Positions 1 through 6,518 of a stretch of 7,014 nucleotides of DNA are shown piece by piece (the first letter of the stretch is position 1; each line of letters begins with the position of its first letter). The stretch covers positions 1 through 7,014 of the forward strand of contig WGDQ01000286.1 in assembly GCA_015493185.1 (NCBI GenBank), given 5' to 3'. Both the position numbers and the translations under genes were made by a program. The notes beneath the pieces were generated by a model. It did no database searches. It was not told the DNA's origin and was given only the letters and a program-made list of their open reading frames with translations. The DNA comes from Planctomycetaceae bacterium (GTDB lineage Bacteria; Planctomycetota; Planctomycetia; Pirellulales; JAEUIK01).

Positions 1-347
1 CCCTCGGGCGTGTCGACCAAGAGCAACTGCGCGCCGCGAGGTTTTTTGCGATTGAGCCGCAGCGAGATGTGATGCCTGTCCGACAGCGGCCACCGCGACA
101 ACACCAGATTGCCGTAACCTCCTTCGCGATAATGCACGTTCATCTGAAACGCCATGTGGGCGCGGAAATACTCGGCCATCACCCGTGGCTGATCGTCGCG
201 CCGACAGCGCGGCGCGCCACGGGTTACCTCCTGCAAGCAGAGCAGATCGGGATTCTCGCGCTCGATCACGTCGACGATCCGCTCAAGACGGTAGCGCCGA
301 TCGCGACCACCGATTCCCTTGTGAATGTTGTAGATCAAAAGCCGCAC
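1..347 (-). CDS. Endonuclease/exonuclease/phosphatase family protein (N-terminal part, cut by window edge)
   Basis: The minus strand reads 115 open codons from a GTG at 347-345 to the left edge. The protein begins MRLLIYNIHKGIGGRD and continues with NPDLLCLQEV (residues 32-41) and GGYGNLVLSRWPL (76-88). These are the first three conserved blocks of the EEP (DNase I-like, Mg-dependent phosphoesterase) fold; Asn7 and Glu40 are at the usual metal-binding positions. The catalytic His/Asp blocks of the C-terminal half lie outside the window, so the substrate (nucleic acid, phospholipid or another phosphoester) cannot be told. I chose GTG because no in-frame ATG occurs upstream and GAGG (357-354) sits 6 bases before it. 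No signal peptide is visible at this start, suggesting a cytoplasmic protein. It is divergent from the agmatine deiminase gene. Family call is confident; function is open. Confidence 0.9.
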   Translation of the reverse strand, partial: MRLLIYNIHKGIGGRDRRYRLERIVDVIERENPDLLCLQEVTRGAPRCRRDDQPRVMAEYFRAHMAFQMNVHYREGGYGNLVLSRWPLSDRHHISLRLNRKKPRGAQLLLVDTPE

Positions 348-852
348 GGTCCGCCTCGTGTTTTTCCGCTTCGGGATGTTTTCACCTTTGTATTGCGCGC
401 GAAGCCGGCTCAAGCTGCCGGCGGATCGGGGTGTCGTCTTAGGGCTTTCGCTTCAGGGGTTTTGCCGCAGGGGGTTCGCCTCAAAAGACGATCTCGCGTC
501 GCCATGTTGTCTCGCGCGCAGCACATGGTCGTGCCTATTGCCCGTGCAAGGGGGCCCGACACGGCTTCGCGCGCCAACAAGGTTCTCCTCACGCCACGCG
601 ATTTCGGAATCGACCCGCCCTCGTGCGCCGCACAGGGGGGGCTTGCCCATTGCGTGCTGTGTCTTGTCTATTCTAGAAGCCGCCCGGCAATTTGGCTTGG
701 ACCCGCAGCACTTGCGTTCGCCGGACTTCGGCTCATAGGGCTTGTGTTTGCACGGCCTGGGCTTGCAGCACTTGCGGCAAAAGGCTGGCTACCAGAGCGG
801 GGCCTTCGGTCACAACGATCTGGAAACTTCAGAAAAAAACCGGCTGCGCGCC
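348..852. other. Divergent intergenic region, no supported gene
   Basis: This 505-base gap separates the GTG of the EEP gene (minus) from the ATG of the agmatine deiminase gene (plus), so it must hold both promoters. Open frames exist on both strands, but their translations are rich in Arg, Cys and Pro without recognisable motifs, as expected of chance frames in GC-rich DNA. I saw no tRNA-like fold and no clear -35/-10 pair. The only structure I could support is the 23-bp direct repeat described separately. Confidence 0.7.
694..776. repeat. Imperfect 23-bp direct repeat, 60-bp period
   Basis: Copies lie at 694-716 and 754-776. They agree at 19 of 23 positions by eye; the last 12 bases, GCAGCACTTGCG, are identical. 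The second copy ends 76 bases before the agmatine deiminase ATG, where a regulator site could be. It may equally be a local duplication with no function. Confidence 0.55.
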
Positions 853-1929
853 ATGTCGTCTAGTACCACTCCGGCCGAGTTGGGTTTTTACATGCCGCCC
901 GAGTGGTCGCCGCATGCCGGCACGTGGTTGGCCTGGCCGCACAATGCCGAAACGTGGCCTGGCCGGCTACCGCAAGTTGTGCGGTTTTGGGCCCAGTTGG
1001 TTGCCACGTTGTGTCGGTTCGAACCGGTTCACCTGCTGGTGCCCAACGAACCATCGCTGGCCGCCGAAGCGCGGCGGTGCGTGCGCGATCTGCCACACTC
1101 GAACCATGTGCACCTGCATGCGATCGATACCAACGACGCCTGGATTCGCGACTTCGGCCCGACGTTTCTCGCGCATCGACAGCGAAACGAAGTGGCCGTG
1201 GTCGACTGGCAGTACGACGCGTGGGGAGGCAAATATCCACCCTACGACAAAGACCAACAAGCCGCGGCCCAAATTGCCCGGCGGCTTGGTGTGCAACGTT
1301 TCGCGCCGCCGATTGTGCTTGAAGGGGGCGCGTTCGACGTTGATGGGCGGGGCACGGTGCTGGTTACCGAGTCGTGCCTGTTGGAAGCGGGGCGAAACGC
1401 CGGCATGACCCGCGACGACGCCACGCGCTGGTTGGCCCAATACCTGAATGCCCCGCATGCCATCTGGCTCGGCGGCGGCATCGCGGGCGACGATACCGAT
1501 GGACACGTTGACCAACTGGTCCGCTTTGTCGGACCGCACACGGTGGTGGCCGCCCTGGAAGACGATCCACACGACGAAAACTACGAACCGCTTCGTGAAA
1601 ACTACGAGCGGCTGCTCCGGGCTCGCGATGCCACGGGCCGCCGGCTCAACGTCGTGCCGCTGCCGATGCCGGCCCCGGTATTCGATGGCCCGAAGCGGCT
1701 GCCGGCTAGCTACGCCAATTTCTACATCGCCAACGGTGCGGTGTTGGTACCGACCTTCGACGATCCGGCCGATGCGGTGGCGCTGCGGCGGATGGCCCAA
1801 TTGTTTCCCGACCGGGAAATCTGTCCGCTCGATAGTCGGCATCTGGTGGCCGGACTGGGAGGAATTCACTGCATCACCCAGCAACAACCGCGGGCCACCG
1901 CGCCGGTCGCCGCGCCATGCGACACATGA
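853..1929 (+). CDS. aguA: Agmatine deiminase
   Basis: This 358-residue protein hydrolyses agmatine to N-carbamoylputrescine and ammonia, the second step of the arginine decarboxylase route to putrescine; it should be cytoplasmic. The family hallmarks are in order: the N-terminal GFYMPPEWSPHAGTWLAWP (11-29), NDAWIRDFGP (94-103) in the guanidine-binding region, EGG (157-159), DTDGHVD (214-220) with His218 and Asp220, and the C-terminal GGIHCITQQQP with catalytic Cys340. Length matches bacterial agmatine deiminases (about 340-370). The frame is open upstream to an ATG at 742, but those 37 residues match nothing in the family, whose members begin just before the GF.MP.EW block, so I placed the start at 853. 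No good Shine-Dalgarno precedes it. The next enzyme of the pathway, N-carbamoylputrescine amidase (AguB), is not in the window. The short tail after the active site (about 12 residues, Ala/Pro-rich) looks unconserved. Confidence 0.95.
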   Translation: MSSSTTPAELGFYMPPEWSPHAGTWLAWPHNAETWPGRLPQVVRFWAQLVATLCRFEPVHLLVPNEPSLAAEARRCVRDLPHSNHVHLHAIDTNDAWIRDFGPTFLAHRQRNEVAVVDWQYDAWGGKYPPYDKDQQAAAQIARRLGVQRFAPPIVLEGGAFDVDGRGTVLVTESCLLEAGRNAGMTRDDATRWLAQYLNAPHAIWLGGGIAGDDTDGHVDQLVRFVGPHTVVAALEDDPHDENYEPLRENYERLLRARDATGRRLNVVPLPMPAPVFDGPKRLPASYANFYIANGAVLVPTFDDPADAVALRRMAQLFPDREICPLDSRHLVAGLGGIHCITQQQPRATAPVAAPCDT

Positions 1930-2085
1930 TGCGCGTGGGCTGTTTCGATATTGCGACAATGGCTTACGGCGGCCACTGGCGGCCACGGCCCGCATCGCAC
2001 AACCGATTCAAGAGAAGTCGAGCGGCCGGTGAACCCGCGGACGAGGAACAACTCCCCCGTCCTGATAGTCGATCGGTTGCCAACG

Positions 2086-2119
2086 TTGGTTATCGTGACG
2101 ACTTGGTTATCGTGGCGAC
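2086..2119. repeat. 17-bp tandem duplication
   Basis: TTGGTTATCGTGACGAC (2086-2102) is followed directly by TTGGTTATCGTGGCGAC (2103-2119), with one mismatch in 17. The unit is unrelated to any coding frame I accept. It lies about 60-95 bases before the DUF456 start, so it may sit in the promoter or 5' leader. Confidence 0.85.
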
Positions 2120-2121
2120 GC

Positions 2122-2145
2122 GTGGCGGAATAAGTGGCGGAAGAA
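2122..2145. repeat. 12-bp tandem duplication
   Basis: GTGGCGGAATAA (2122-2133) is followed directly by GTGGCGGAAGAA (2134-2145), with one mismatch in 12. It starts two bases after the 17-bp duplication ends, which makes this short stretch a cluster of slippage-type repeats. Confidence 0.8.
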
Positions 2146-2167
2146 TCTGTCGAAGCTGAACTTTGCC

Positions 2168-2173
2168 AAGGAG
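2168..2173 (+). promoter_or_regulatory. Ribosome binding site deciding a TTG start
   Basis: AAGGAG is followed by 7 bases and then TTG at 2181. This is the strongest Shine-Dalgarno in the window. It excludes the upstream in-frame TTG at 2163, which the site would overlap, and fixes the DUF456 start at 2181. Confidence 0.8.
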
Positions 2174-2180
2174 CGATCGC

Positions 2181-2720
2181 TTGTCCTGGTACTATGTTTG
2201 GGCCGTGCTGCTCACGTTGACCAATCTTGCTGCCTGGGTCTCAACGCTGGTGCTGCTGCCGGGCAACTGGATTGTGGTCGGGCTCACCGCGCTGTTCGTG
2301 TGGCTGATACCGGCGCCCGAGGGAATGGGTATCGGTTGGAGCACCGTTGCCATCGCGACCGTGCTGGCCACATTGGGCGAAATCGCCGAGTTTGCCGCCG
2401 GCGCGGCCGGCGCGGCACGGCGTCAGGCAAGCCGGCGGGCCATCCTGCTGTCGCTTGTCGGAGCGATCGCCGGTAGCATGATCGGTGCGGTGGTCGGATT
2501 GCCGGTGCCGCTGGTGGGCCCCGTGTTGGCGGCCCTTTTGGGTGGTGGCGTGGGCGCGTTCGTCGGCGCATACTTCGGCGAACAATGGGCCGGCCGATCG
2601 CACGAAGATAGCGTTGAAGTTGGCAAAGCAGCCTTCGTAGGCCGCATGCTGGGAACCGTGGCCAAACTTGCCATTGGTGCGGCCATGGTGGCCATCGTCA
2701 CGATCGATGCATTCTTTTGA
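2181..2720 (+). CDS. DUF456 family membrane protein
   Basis: The 179-residue protein is almost entirely hydrophobic, with likely membrane segments near residues 6-26, 29-44, 53-75, 88-107, 109-133 and 156-176. The order of motifs fits DUF456: LPGNW (26-30) after the first helix, the LGEIAEFAAGAAGAARRQASRRA block (65-87), then two glycine-zipper stretches, GAIAGSMIGAVVG (94-106) and GGGVGAFVGAYFG (121-133), and a final KAAFVGRMLGTVAKLAIG block (149-166). Length is typical of the family (about 160 residues). The start is TTG, chosen from the AAGGAG site at 2168. No enzymatic function is known for the family; glycine zippers suggest tight helix packing or oligomers in the inner membrane. It is separated by 251 and 395 bases from its neighbours, so it is probably transcribed on its own. 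Confidence 0.87.
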   Translation: MSWYYVWAVLLTLTNLAAWVSTLVLLPGNWIVVGLTALFVWLIPAPEGMGIGWSTVAIATVLATLGEIAEFAAGAAGAARRQASRRAILLSLVGAIAGSMIGAVVGLPVPLVGPVLAALLGGGVGAFVGAYFGEQWAGRSHEDSVEVGKAAFVGRMLGTVAKLAIGAAMVAIVTIDAFF

Positions 2721-3115
2721 TTCAAACCGTTCGGCGCGCACCCTGCGCTGCACGTTGTGAAGCGGGCCTATGGAGCCCCATGGATGCGAACCACCGAATC
2801 CAAGCCGGTTTTTTGCGATCGCACGCCCCCGCTAAGATGACCGGTGTCACGGGTTGATCCGTTCGGCCGCCGGCACCTTGCCAGACGACGCACGTGCCGC
2901 TGAGCGGTGCGGACCAACCACCGGCCGAGCTGGCACCTCGCAACGCGATCCGCGCTGAACGGCCGTGCGGCACGCGACAGAAAACCAATCGGGGGAAAAG
3001 AGCGGCAAGGCCGGACCAATCGGACAAAAGAACATTGGCACTGACCGACAGCGTATCATTCGCGGTGAGGCTGGTGCCAAAATTTCCAGAGATAGAAGCG
3101 AAAGATGGTGTTGTC
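2721..3115. other. Intergenic region before the FAD oxidase gene
   Basis: These 395 bases hold no gene I can support. The oxidase frame remains open leftward to an ATG at 2894, but the 74 codons before 3116 encode a Pro/Arg/Lys-rich stretch without family similarity, so I treat them as untranslated. There is an 8-bp palindrome GCACGTGC at 2890-2897 and a CGGCAC/GTGCCG inverted pair (2871-2876 and 2894-2899), which may be chance in such GC-rich DNA. No clear promoter was found. Confidence 0.6.
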
Positions 3116-4525
3116 ATGAATCGTTCTCGGCCGCTGAACTTGAAATTCAACCCGGCGCCGTTGGCCACCATGCGACGGGCGGCTGGCCGTGATGGCCGGT
3201 ATCAGCCCGTCAGCTTCTGGCAGGAAACCATCGACGTGGTGCCCGGCGAACCGCTCAGCGCCGATTTGGAGTGCGACGTGGCGATCGTCGGCGGTGGCTT
3301 CACCGGGCTCTCGGTCGCCTGCGAACTGAAGCGGGCCGCCAACGACCTGCACGTGGTGCTGATTGAGCGCGACGTGATCGGGCACGGCGCCAGCGGGCGC
3401 AACGGCGGCTTTGCCATGCCGCTGATCGGCTGGGATCTGACCCACGCGGTCCGAACGCTGGGTCAGCAGGCGGCCCAACGCGCCTATCGGCTGATGTACG
3501 ATGCCGTCGATCATTTGAAGCGAACCGTTGACGAAGAGCAGATCGATTGCGACCTGGAAGCCACGGGCTATTTGCTGCTGGCCACCTGTGCGGCACGCGA
3601 AAAACGTTTGCGACACGAAGCCGAACTGGGCGAACAACTCGGTTTCGGGTACCGCTGGCTCGAAGGCGATGCCTTGAGCGAGCACATTCGTAGCCAGGCA
3701 TTTCGTGGCGGCGTGTTCGATCCACGACCTTTGATCATCAACCCGGCCAAACTCGCGCGGGGCCTGAAACGCGTGGCCGAGTCGCTGGGTGTCGAAATCT
3801 ACGAGCAAACCAGCCTGACGGAGCTCCGCGACGAAACGCCCCTGCTGCTGCGAACCGAACATGCCACGCTGCGAGCCAACACGGCCGTGCTGGCGCTCAA
3901 CGGCTACGGCGCGGCAATGGGGTTCATGCCCAACCGCATCATGCCCGTGCACACGTACATCGTGCTAACAGAACCGCTCACCGACGAGCAACTCGACGAA
4001 ATCGGCTGGTCCGCTCATCGCACCAGTCTTGAGACGGCCCGCAACTTCATCCACTATTTTCGCCTCACGGCCGACAATCGCATTTTGTTTGGCGGCGAAG
4101 ACGCGCAGCTCTATTGGCACGAGGCATGCCACGATGCCGACCGGTCGATCTTCGCGCGGCTCGAAGCCCGTTTCCGACAGTACTTCCCGTCGCTTGATCG
4201 CGTAGCGATCTCGCACCGTTGGGGAGGCGTGCTGGGTGTGACGCTCGATATGTTCCCCACGTTCGGCTGTGGCGGGCAGCACGGCAACGTGTTTCATGCC
4301 ACGGCCTACTGTGGTCATGGCGTGGCGCTGAGCAACTACGCCGGCCGACTGTTGGCCCCGCACGTGTTGCGGCATCTCGGTCGCGCCGATGAGGCTGGTT
4401 CGAACGATTTACCGTTCTTTTACGACCGCCAACCACCCTGGCTGCCGCCCGACCCGCTGCGCTGGATCGGCTTGCAAGCCTACCGCAAATCGCTCCAATG
4501 GTTGGACCGTTGGCAAGGCGCCTGA
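3116..4525 (+). CDS. FAD-dependent oxidoreductase, DAO family (DadA/PuuB-like amine or amino-acid oxidase)
   Basis: The 469-residue protein has the DAO architecture: a Rossmann FAD-binding start DVAIVGGGFTGLSVACEL (54-71) with GGGFTG at 59-64, the ribose-binding acid Glu84 in LIERD, and the GASGRNGG signature (91-98) seen in gamma-glutamylputrescine oxidase and related COG0665 enzymes. Near the C terminus, a YCGHGVALSNYAGRLLA block (398-414) closes the FAD site. These enzymes oxidise a C-N bond of an amine or amino acid with O2 or a membrane acceptor; the substrate cannot be read from sequence. About 50 residues precede the FAD domain, with no signal peptide, so it is probably cytoplasmic. 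ATG 3116 is chosen because the upstream in-frame extension is low-complexity and unlike the family; its Shine-Dalgarno is weak. The agmatine deiminase gene two genes upstream makes a polyamine-related substrate plausible but unproven. Glycine, sarcosine or D-amino-acid oxidase are alternatives. Confidence 0.9.
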   Translation: MNRSRPLNLKFNPAPLATMRRAAGRDGRYQPVSFWQETIDVVPGEPLSADLECDVAIVGGGFTGLSVACELKRAANDLHVVLIERDVIGHGASGRNGGFAMPLIGWDLTHAVRTLGQQAAQRAYRLMYDAVDHLKRTVDEEQIDCDLEATGYLLLATCAAREKRLRHEAELGEQLGFGYRWLEGDALSEHIRSQAFRGGVFDPRPLIINPAKLARGLKRVAESLGVEIYEQTSLTELRDETPLLLRTEHATLRANTAVLALNGYGAAMGFMPNRIMPVHTYIVLTEPLTDEQLDEIGWSAHRTSLETARNFIHYFRLTADNRILFGGEDAQLYWHEACHDADRSIFARLEARFRQYFPSLDRVAISHRWGGVLGVTLDMFPTFGCGGQHGNVFHATAYCGHGVALSNYAGRLLAPHVLRHLGRADEAGSNDLPFFYDRQPPWLPPDPLRWIGLQAYRKSLQWLDRWQGA

Positions 4526-4555
4526 CTATGCTGGGCTGTCGGCTGCAAGGCGAGC

Positions 4556-4585
4556 GGCCACCGCGGGGCATGGCGGGCCGTTTTT
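4556..4585 (+). terminator. Probable Rho-independent terminator of the FAD oxidase gene
   Basis: GGC (4556-4558) pairs with GCC (4577-4579) and CCGC (4561-4564) with GCGG (4573-4576), leaving a two-base bulge and an 8-base loop. One G and then TTTTT (4581-4585) follow. It starts 31 bases after the oxidase stop codon. The stem is short and bulged, so confidence is moderate. Confidence 0.5.
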
Positions 4586-4615
4586 AATCAAGCTATGCCG
4601 CTTTGCCGCAGCGCA

Positions 4616-4633
4616 CGGCCGGCTGCTCGGCCG
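4616..4633. repeat. Perfect 6-bp GC hairpin
   Basis: CGGCCG (4616-4621) and CGGCCG (4628-4633) form a perfect stem around a 6-base loop. The sequence after it (CGTTTGT) is only a weak U-tract. It may support termination of the oxidase transcript or be a chance palindrome. Confidence 0.5.
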
Positions 4634-4676
4634 CGTTTGTACAACGTTCCGGACGCGCACTCGATACCTCGATACG

Positions 4677-4745
4677 CAGTGCTTGCAAACGGCGCACTGA
4701 CCAAAGCGTGCGCGACAGTCCGTTGCGAGGCCAAGCAGCGCGCAG
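4677..4745 (+). promoter_or_regulatory. Candidate attenuator-like leader with alternative stems
   Basis: Four short segments can pair in overlapping, mutually exclusive ways: CAGTGC (4677-4682) with GCACTG (4694-4699); GCGCAC (4692-4697) with GTGCGC (4708-4713); and TGCGCG (4709-4714) with CGCGCA (4739-4744). The last pairing would occupy the 5' arm of the terminator at 4740-4763. This order (1:2 allows 3:4 antitermination, 2:3 allows the terminator) is that of an attenuator. The stems are only 6 bp each and GC-rich, so chance is a serious alternative. I recognise no known riboswitch class and no clear leader peptide. Confidence 0.3.
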
Positions 4746-4763
4746 CCCCCTGTGCTTTTTTTT
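4740..4763 (+). terminator. Rho-independent terminator upstream of the propeller gene
   Basis: GCGCAG (4740-4745) pairs with CTGTGC (4750-4755), with one G-U pair, around a CCCC loop, and eight T follow at once (4756-4763). This is the cleanest terminator in the window. It reads on the plus strand and ends 51 bases before the ATG at 4815. Either it is a second stop for the oxidase transcript, or it lies inside the leader of the next gene and controls it. Confidence 0.7.
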
Positions 4764-4800
4764 CAGACGTGGTGTTTTTCTCGAACGTCGCTACGCTCAC

Positions 4801-4804
4801 GGAG
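4801..4804 (+). promoter_or_regulatory. Ribosome binding site of the propeller gene
   Basis: GGAG lies 10 bases before the ATG at 4815. It supports that start over the in-frame ATG-like position at 4752, which would fall inside the terminator stem. Confidence 0.6.
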
Positions 4805-4814
4805 TATTCTGGCC

Positions 4815-6296
4815 ATGATCCACACGTATCGTCTCGGCGTCGGACTGCTGTTGCTGACGGCCGCCTGGTGTGCTGCCGGTGTCGATCGACGTGCCTCGGC
4901 CGCCGAGCCGATCGACATCGGCAACCGGCGCGAGCTGTTTGTCGACCGGCTGCTGATCGACTCGCTCGATGGGGCGCGGCTCGAGCTGCACCATCCGCAG
5001 CACGTGGGTGTGGCCCTGCGATTCGACAAACCGTGGGAAGGCGCCTTTTGCGGCTACGTGACCGTGCTTCGCGACGGGCCGAAGTTTCGCATGTATTACC
5101 GCGGCCTTCCGAAGTCTGGAAAAGATGGCTCACCCGCCGAAGTGACGTGCTATGCCGAAAGCGGCGATGGCGTGCACTGGACGAAGCCGGAATTGGGGCT
5201 GTTCGAAATCAACGGATCGAAGGCCAACAACGTGGTGCTGGCCAACGCCGCGCCGGTGACGCACAACTTCTGCCCGTTCATCGACCGGCGTCCCGGCGTA
5301 GATCCCGACCAACGATACAAGGCCCTGGGAGGCACGGCCCACAGCGGGCTGATCGCCTACGTTTCGGCCGATGGCCTTCGCTGGCGAAAGCTGCAAGACG
5401 AACCGGTGTTTCGCGACACCGGCTGGGTGTTCGACTCGCAGAACGTTCCCTTCTGGTCAGAAACCGAGGGACGCTATGTGCTGTATTACCGCCGATCGGT
5501 CGACGGCGTGCGCGCAATCGCCCGCAGCACGTCGTCCGACTTCCGACACTGGGACGAACCGGTGCAAATGAGCTTTGGCGATACGCCGCGGGAACACCTT
5601 TATACGAATCAAACGCGTCCCTACTACCGGGCACCGCACATCTATGTTGGCGTGGCGGCCCGCTTCATGCCGGGGCGTCGTGTGCTGAGCAAAGAACAAG
5701 CCGAGGCGATCCACGTCGACCCGAAATACTTTGGCGACATTTCCGATAGCGTGCTGCTCACCACCCGAGGCGGTTCGCGCTACGAACGCACGTTTTTAGA
5801 AGCCTTCATCCGACCAGGACTCGGTTGGGAGAATTGGGTATCGCGGACCAACTACCCGGCCTTGGGAATCGTGCCCACCGGCGAGCACGAAATGTCGATC
5901 TACGTTCAAAAGAACTACGGCCAACCCACGGCCCGACTCGATCGCTACACGCTGCGGCCCGATGGCTTCATCTCGGTCAATGCGCCCTACGCAGGCGGCC
6001 AAATGCGAACGCGGCCATTCAGATTCTCGGCCACGTCGGATGGCAAGCAGCCGGTGCAATTGCACATCAACTACGCCACCTCAGCGCCGGGGTTCGTCAA
6101 GGTGGAAATCCAAGATGCCGCCGGAAAGCCACTGCCCGGCTACTCGCTGGCCGAGGCGACCGAAATCATCGGCGACGAACTCGACCGCGTGGTGAGCTGG
6201 ACATCGGGCAGCGATTTGCGGGCGCTGGCCGGCAAACCGATCCGCCTGCGACTGGTGATGAAAGACGCCGACGTCTACGCGATCCAGTTTCGTTGA
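4815..6296 (+). CDS. Secreted beta-propeller protein, glycoside hydrolase-like (GH32/43-type fold)
   Basis: The 493-residue precursor begins with a signal peptide: Arg6, a hydrophobic core at 7-22, and an ASA-A signal peptidase I site after residue 29. The mature part starts with a GNRRELFVDRLLID block (36-49). Three Asp-box-like motifs of the form S-x-D-x-x-x-W occur at 116-122, 184-190 and 240-246, as in propeller blades of sialidases and GH32/43-like enzymes. After FLEAFIRPGLGWENW (327-341) there is a C-terminal region (about 395-493) with NYATSAPGFVKVEIQDAAGKPLPG and a final GKPIRLRLVMKDADVYAIQF, likely a beta-sandwich. Similar exported proteins are frequent in planctomycetes, often annotated only as hypothetical or as GH32-like. 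The likely role is binding or cleaving a carbohydrate outside the cytoplasm; I could not assign catalytic acids or a substrate. The start follows GGAG at 4801. The gene stands alone, preceded by a terminator and convergent with the peptidase gene. Confidence 0.85.
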   Translation: MIHTYRLGVGLLLLTAAWCAAGVDRRASAAEPIDIGNRRELFVDRLLIDSLDGARLELHHPQHVGVALRFDKPWEGAFCGYVTVLRDGPKFRMYYRGLPKSGKDGSPAEVTCYAESGDGVHWTKPELGLFEINGSKANNVVLANAAPVTHNFCPFIDRRPGVDPDQRYKALGGTAHSGLIAYVSADGLRWRKLQDEPVFRDTGWVFDSQNVPFWSETEGRYVLYYRRSVDGVRAIARSTSSDFRHWDEPVQMSFGDTPREHLYTNQTRPYYRAPHIYVGVAARFMPGRRVLSKEQAEAIHVDPKYFGDISDSVLLTTRGGSRYERTFLEAFIRPGLGWENWVSRTNYPALGIVPTGEHEMSIYVQKNYGQPTARLDRYTLRPDGFISVNAPYAGGQMRTRPFRFSATSDGKQPVQLHINYATSAPGFVKVEIQDAAGKPLPGYSLAEATEIIGDELDRVVSWTSGSDLRALAGKPIRLRLVMKDADVYAIQFR

Positions 6297-6518
6297 TCGC
6301 CCGAGAACGGGGCACCGGCGCGCTTGCCCGATACAGCTCCTGCACTCTCGGCAAGCCCGGCAACCGTCCAGCCCGATCTCGGCCGCGCATTTGCGATCGA
6401 AAGCGGCGTCAGCCCGGTTGTTTCGACAAACCAGCCCGCGAAGAAAAAAAGGCGATTGCGCGGGCCCCTCATCGGCGGCCGCCTTGGAGGTCGGGATCGG
6501 TTTGCATGGCTTGTGTTG
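6297..6518. other. Convergent intergenic region
   Basis: The 222 bases lie between two convergent stop codons and hold no supported gene. For the plus-strand gene there is a nested hairpin, CGAGA/TCTCG (6302-6306 and 6346-6350) around GGGCA/TGCCC (6310-6314 and 6325-6329), without a U-tract. For the minus-strand gene a poor terminator candidate is listed separately. Confidence 0.55.
6444..6483 (-). terminator. Possible terminator of the zinc peptidase gene
   Basis: Read on the minus strand, GCGGCC can pair with GGCCCGC with one bulge around a 10-base loop, and a run of seven T follows (positions 6450-6444). About nine bases separate the stem from the T-run, further than in a standard intrinsic terminator, so this is only a weak candidate. 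It lies 36 bases beyond the stop codon. Confidence 0.3.

Larger units (their letters stand above)
1930..2180. other. Intergenic gap between agmatine deiminase and DUF456 genes
   Basis: The 251 bases carry no supported gene; short frames here lack motifs. I saw no convincing terminator after the agmatine deiminase stop. The notable content is two adjacent tandem duplications (2086-2119 and 2122-2145) just before the DUF456 ribosome-binding site. Confidence 0.6.

Noticed and set aside
358..738. 126-codon plus-strand frame in the divergent gap
   Set aside because: No motif, no ribosome-binding site, Cys/Arg/Ser-rich composition; it looks like chance.
967..1995. 342-codon open frame on the minus strand, antisense to agmatine deiminase
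   Set aside because: It lies opposite a gene with a complete family motif set, is rich in Arg/Gly/His/Gln and has no recognisable domain: a typical GC-rich mirror frame.
2789..2822. Hairpin plus T-run after the DUF456 gene
   Set aside because: Only a 4-bp stem (ACCG/CGGT) with a 9-base loop precedes the T-run, and it begins about 70 bases after the stop codon; too weak to call a terminator.
3035..3059. TTGGCA ... TATCAT as a sigma70-like promoter before the oxidase
   Set aside because: The spacer is 13 bases, too short for a -35/-10 pair near 17.
2894..3115. In-frame 5' extension of the FAD oxidase (74 codons)
   Set aside because: The residues are Pro/Arg/Lys-rich and do not resemble a family domain, a signal peptide or a membrane segment.
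3056..3952. 298-codon minus-strand frame opposite the FAD oxidase
   Set aside because: The opposite strand carries the DAO family motifs; this frame has none and is compositionally a shadow.
4595..5749. 384-codon plus-strand frame overlapping the propeller gene
   Set aside because: It is Arg/Ala-rich with no motifs, runs through a terminator and overlaps a gene with a signal peptide, Asp boxes and a ribosome-binding site.
6302..6350. Nested inverted repeats after the propeller gene as an intrinsic terminator
   Set aside because: Both stems are 5 bp, the loops are long and no U-tract follows; kept only as a note on the convergent gap.
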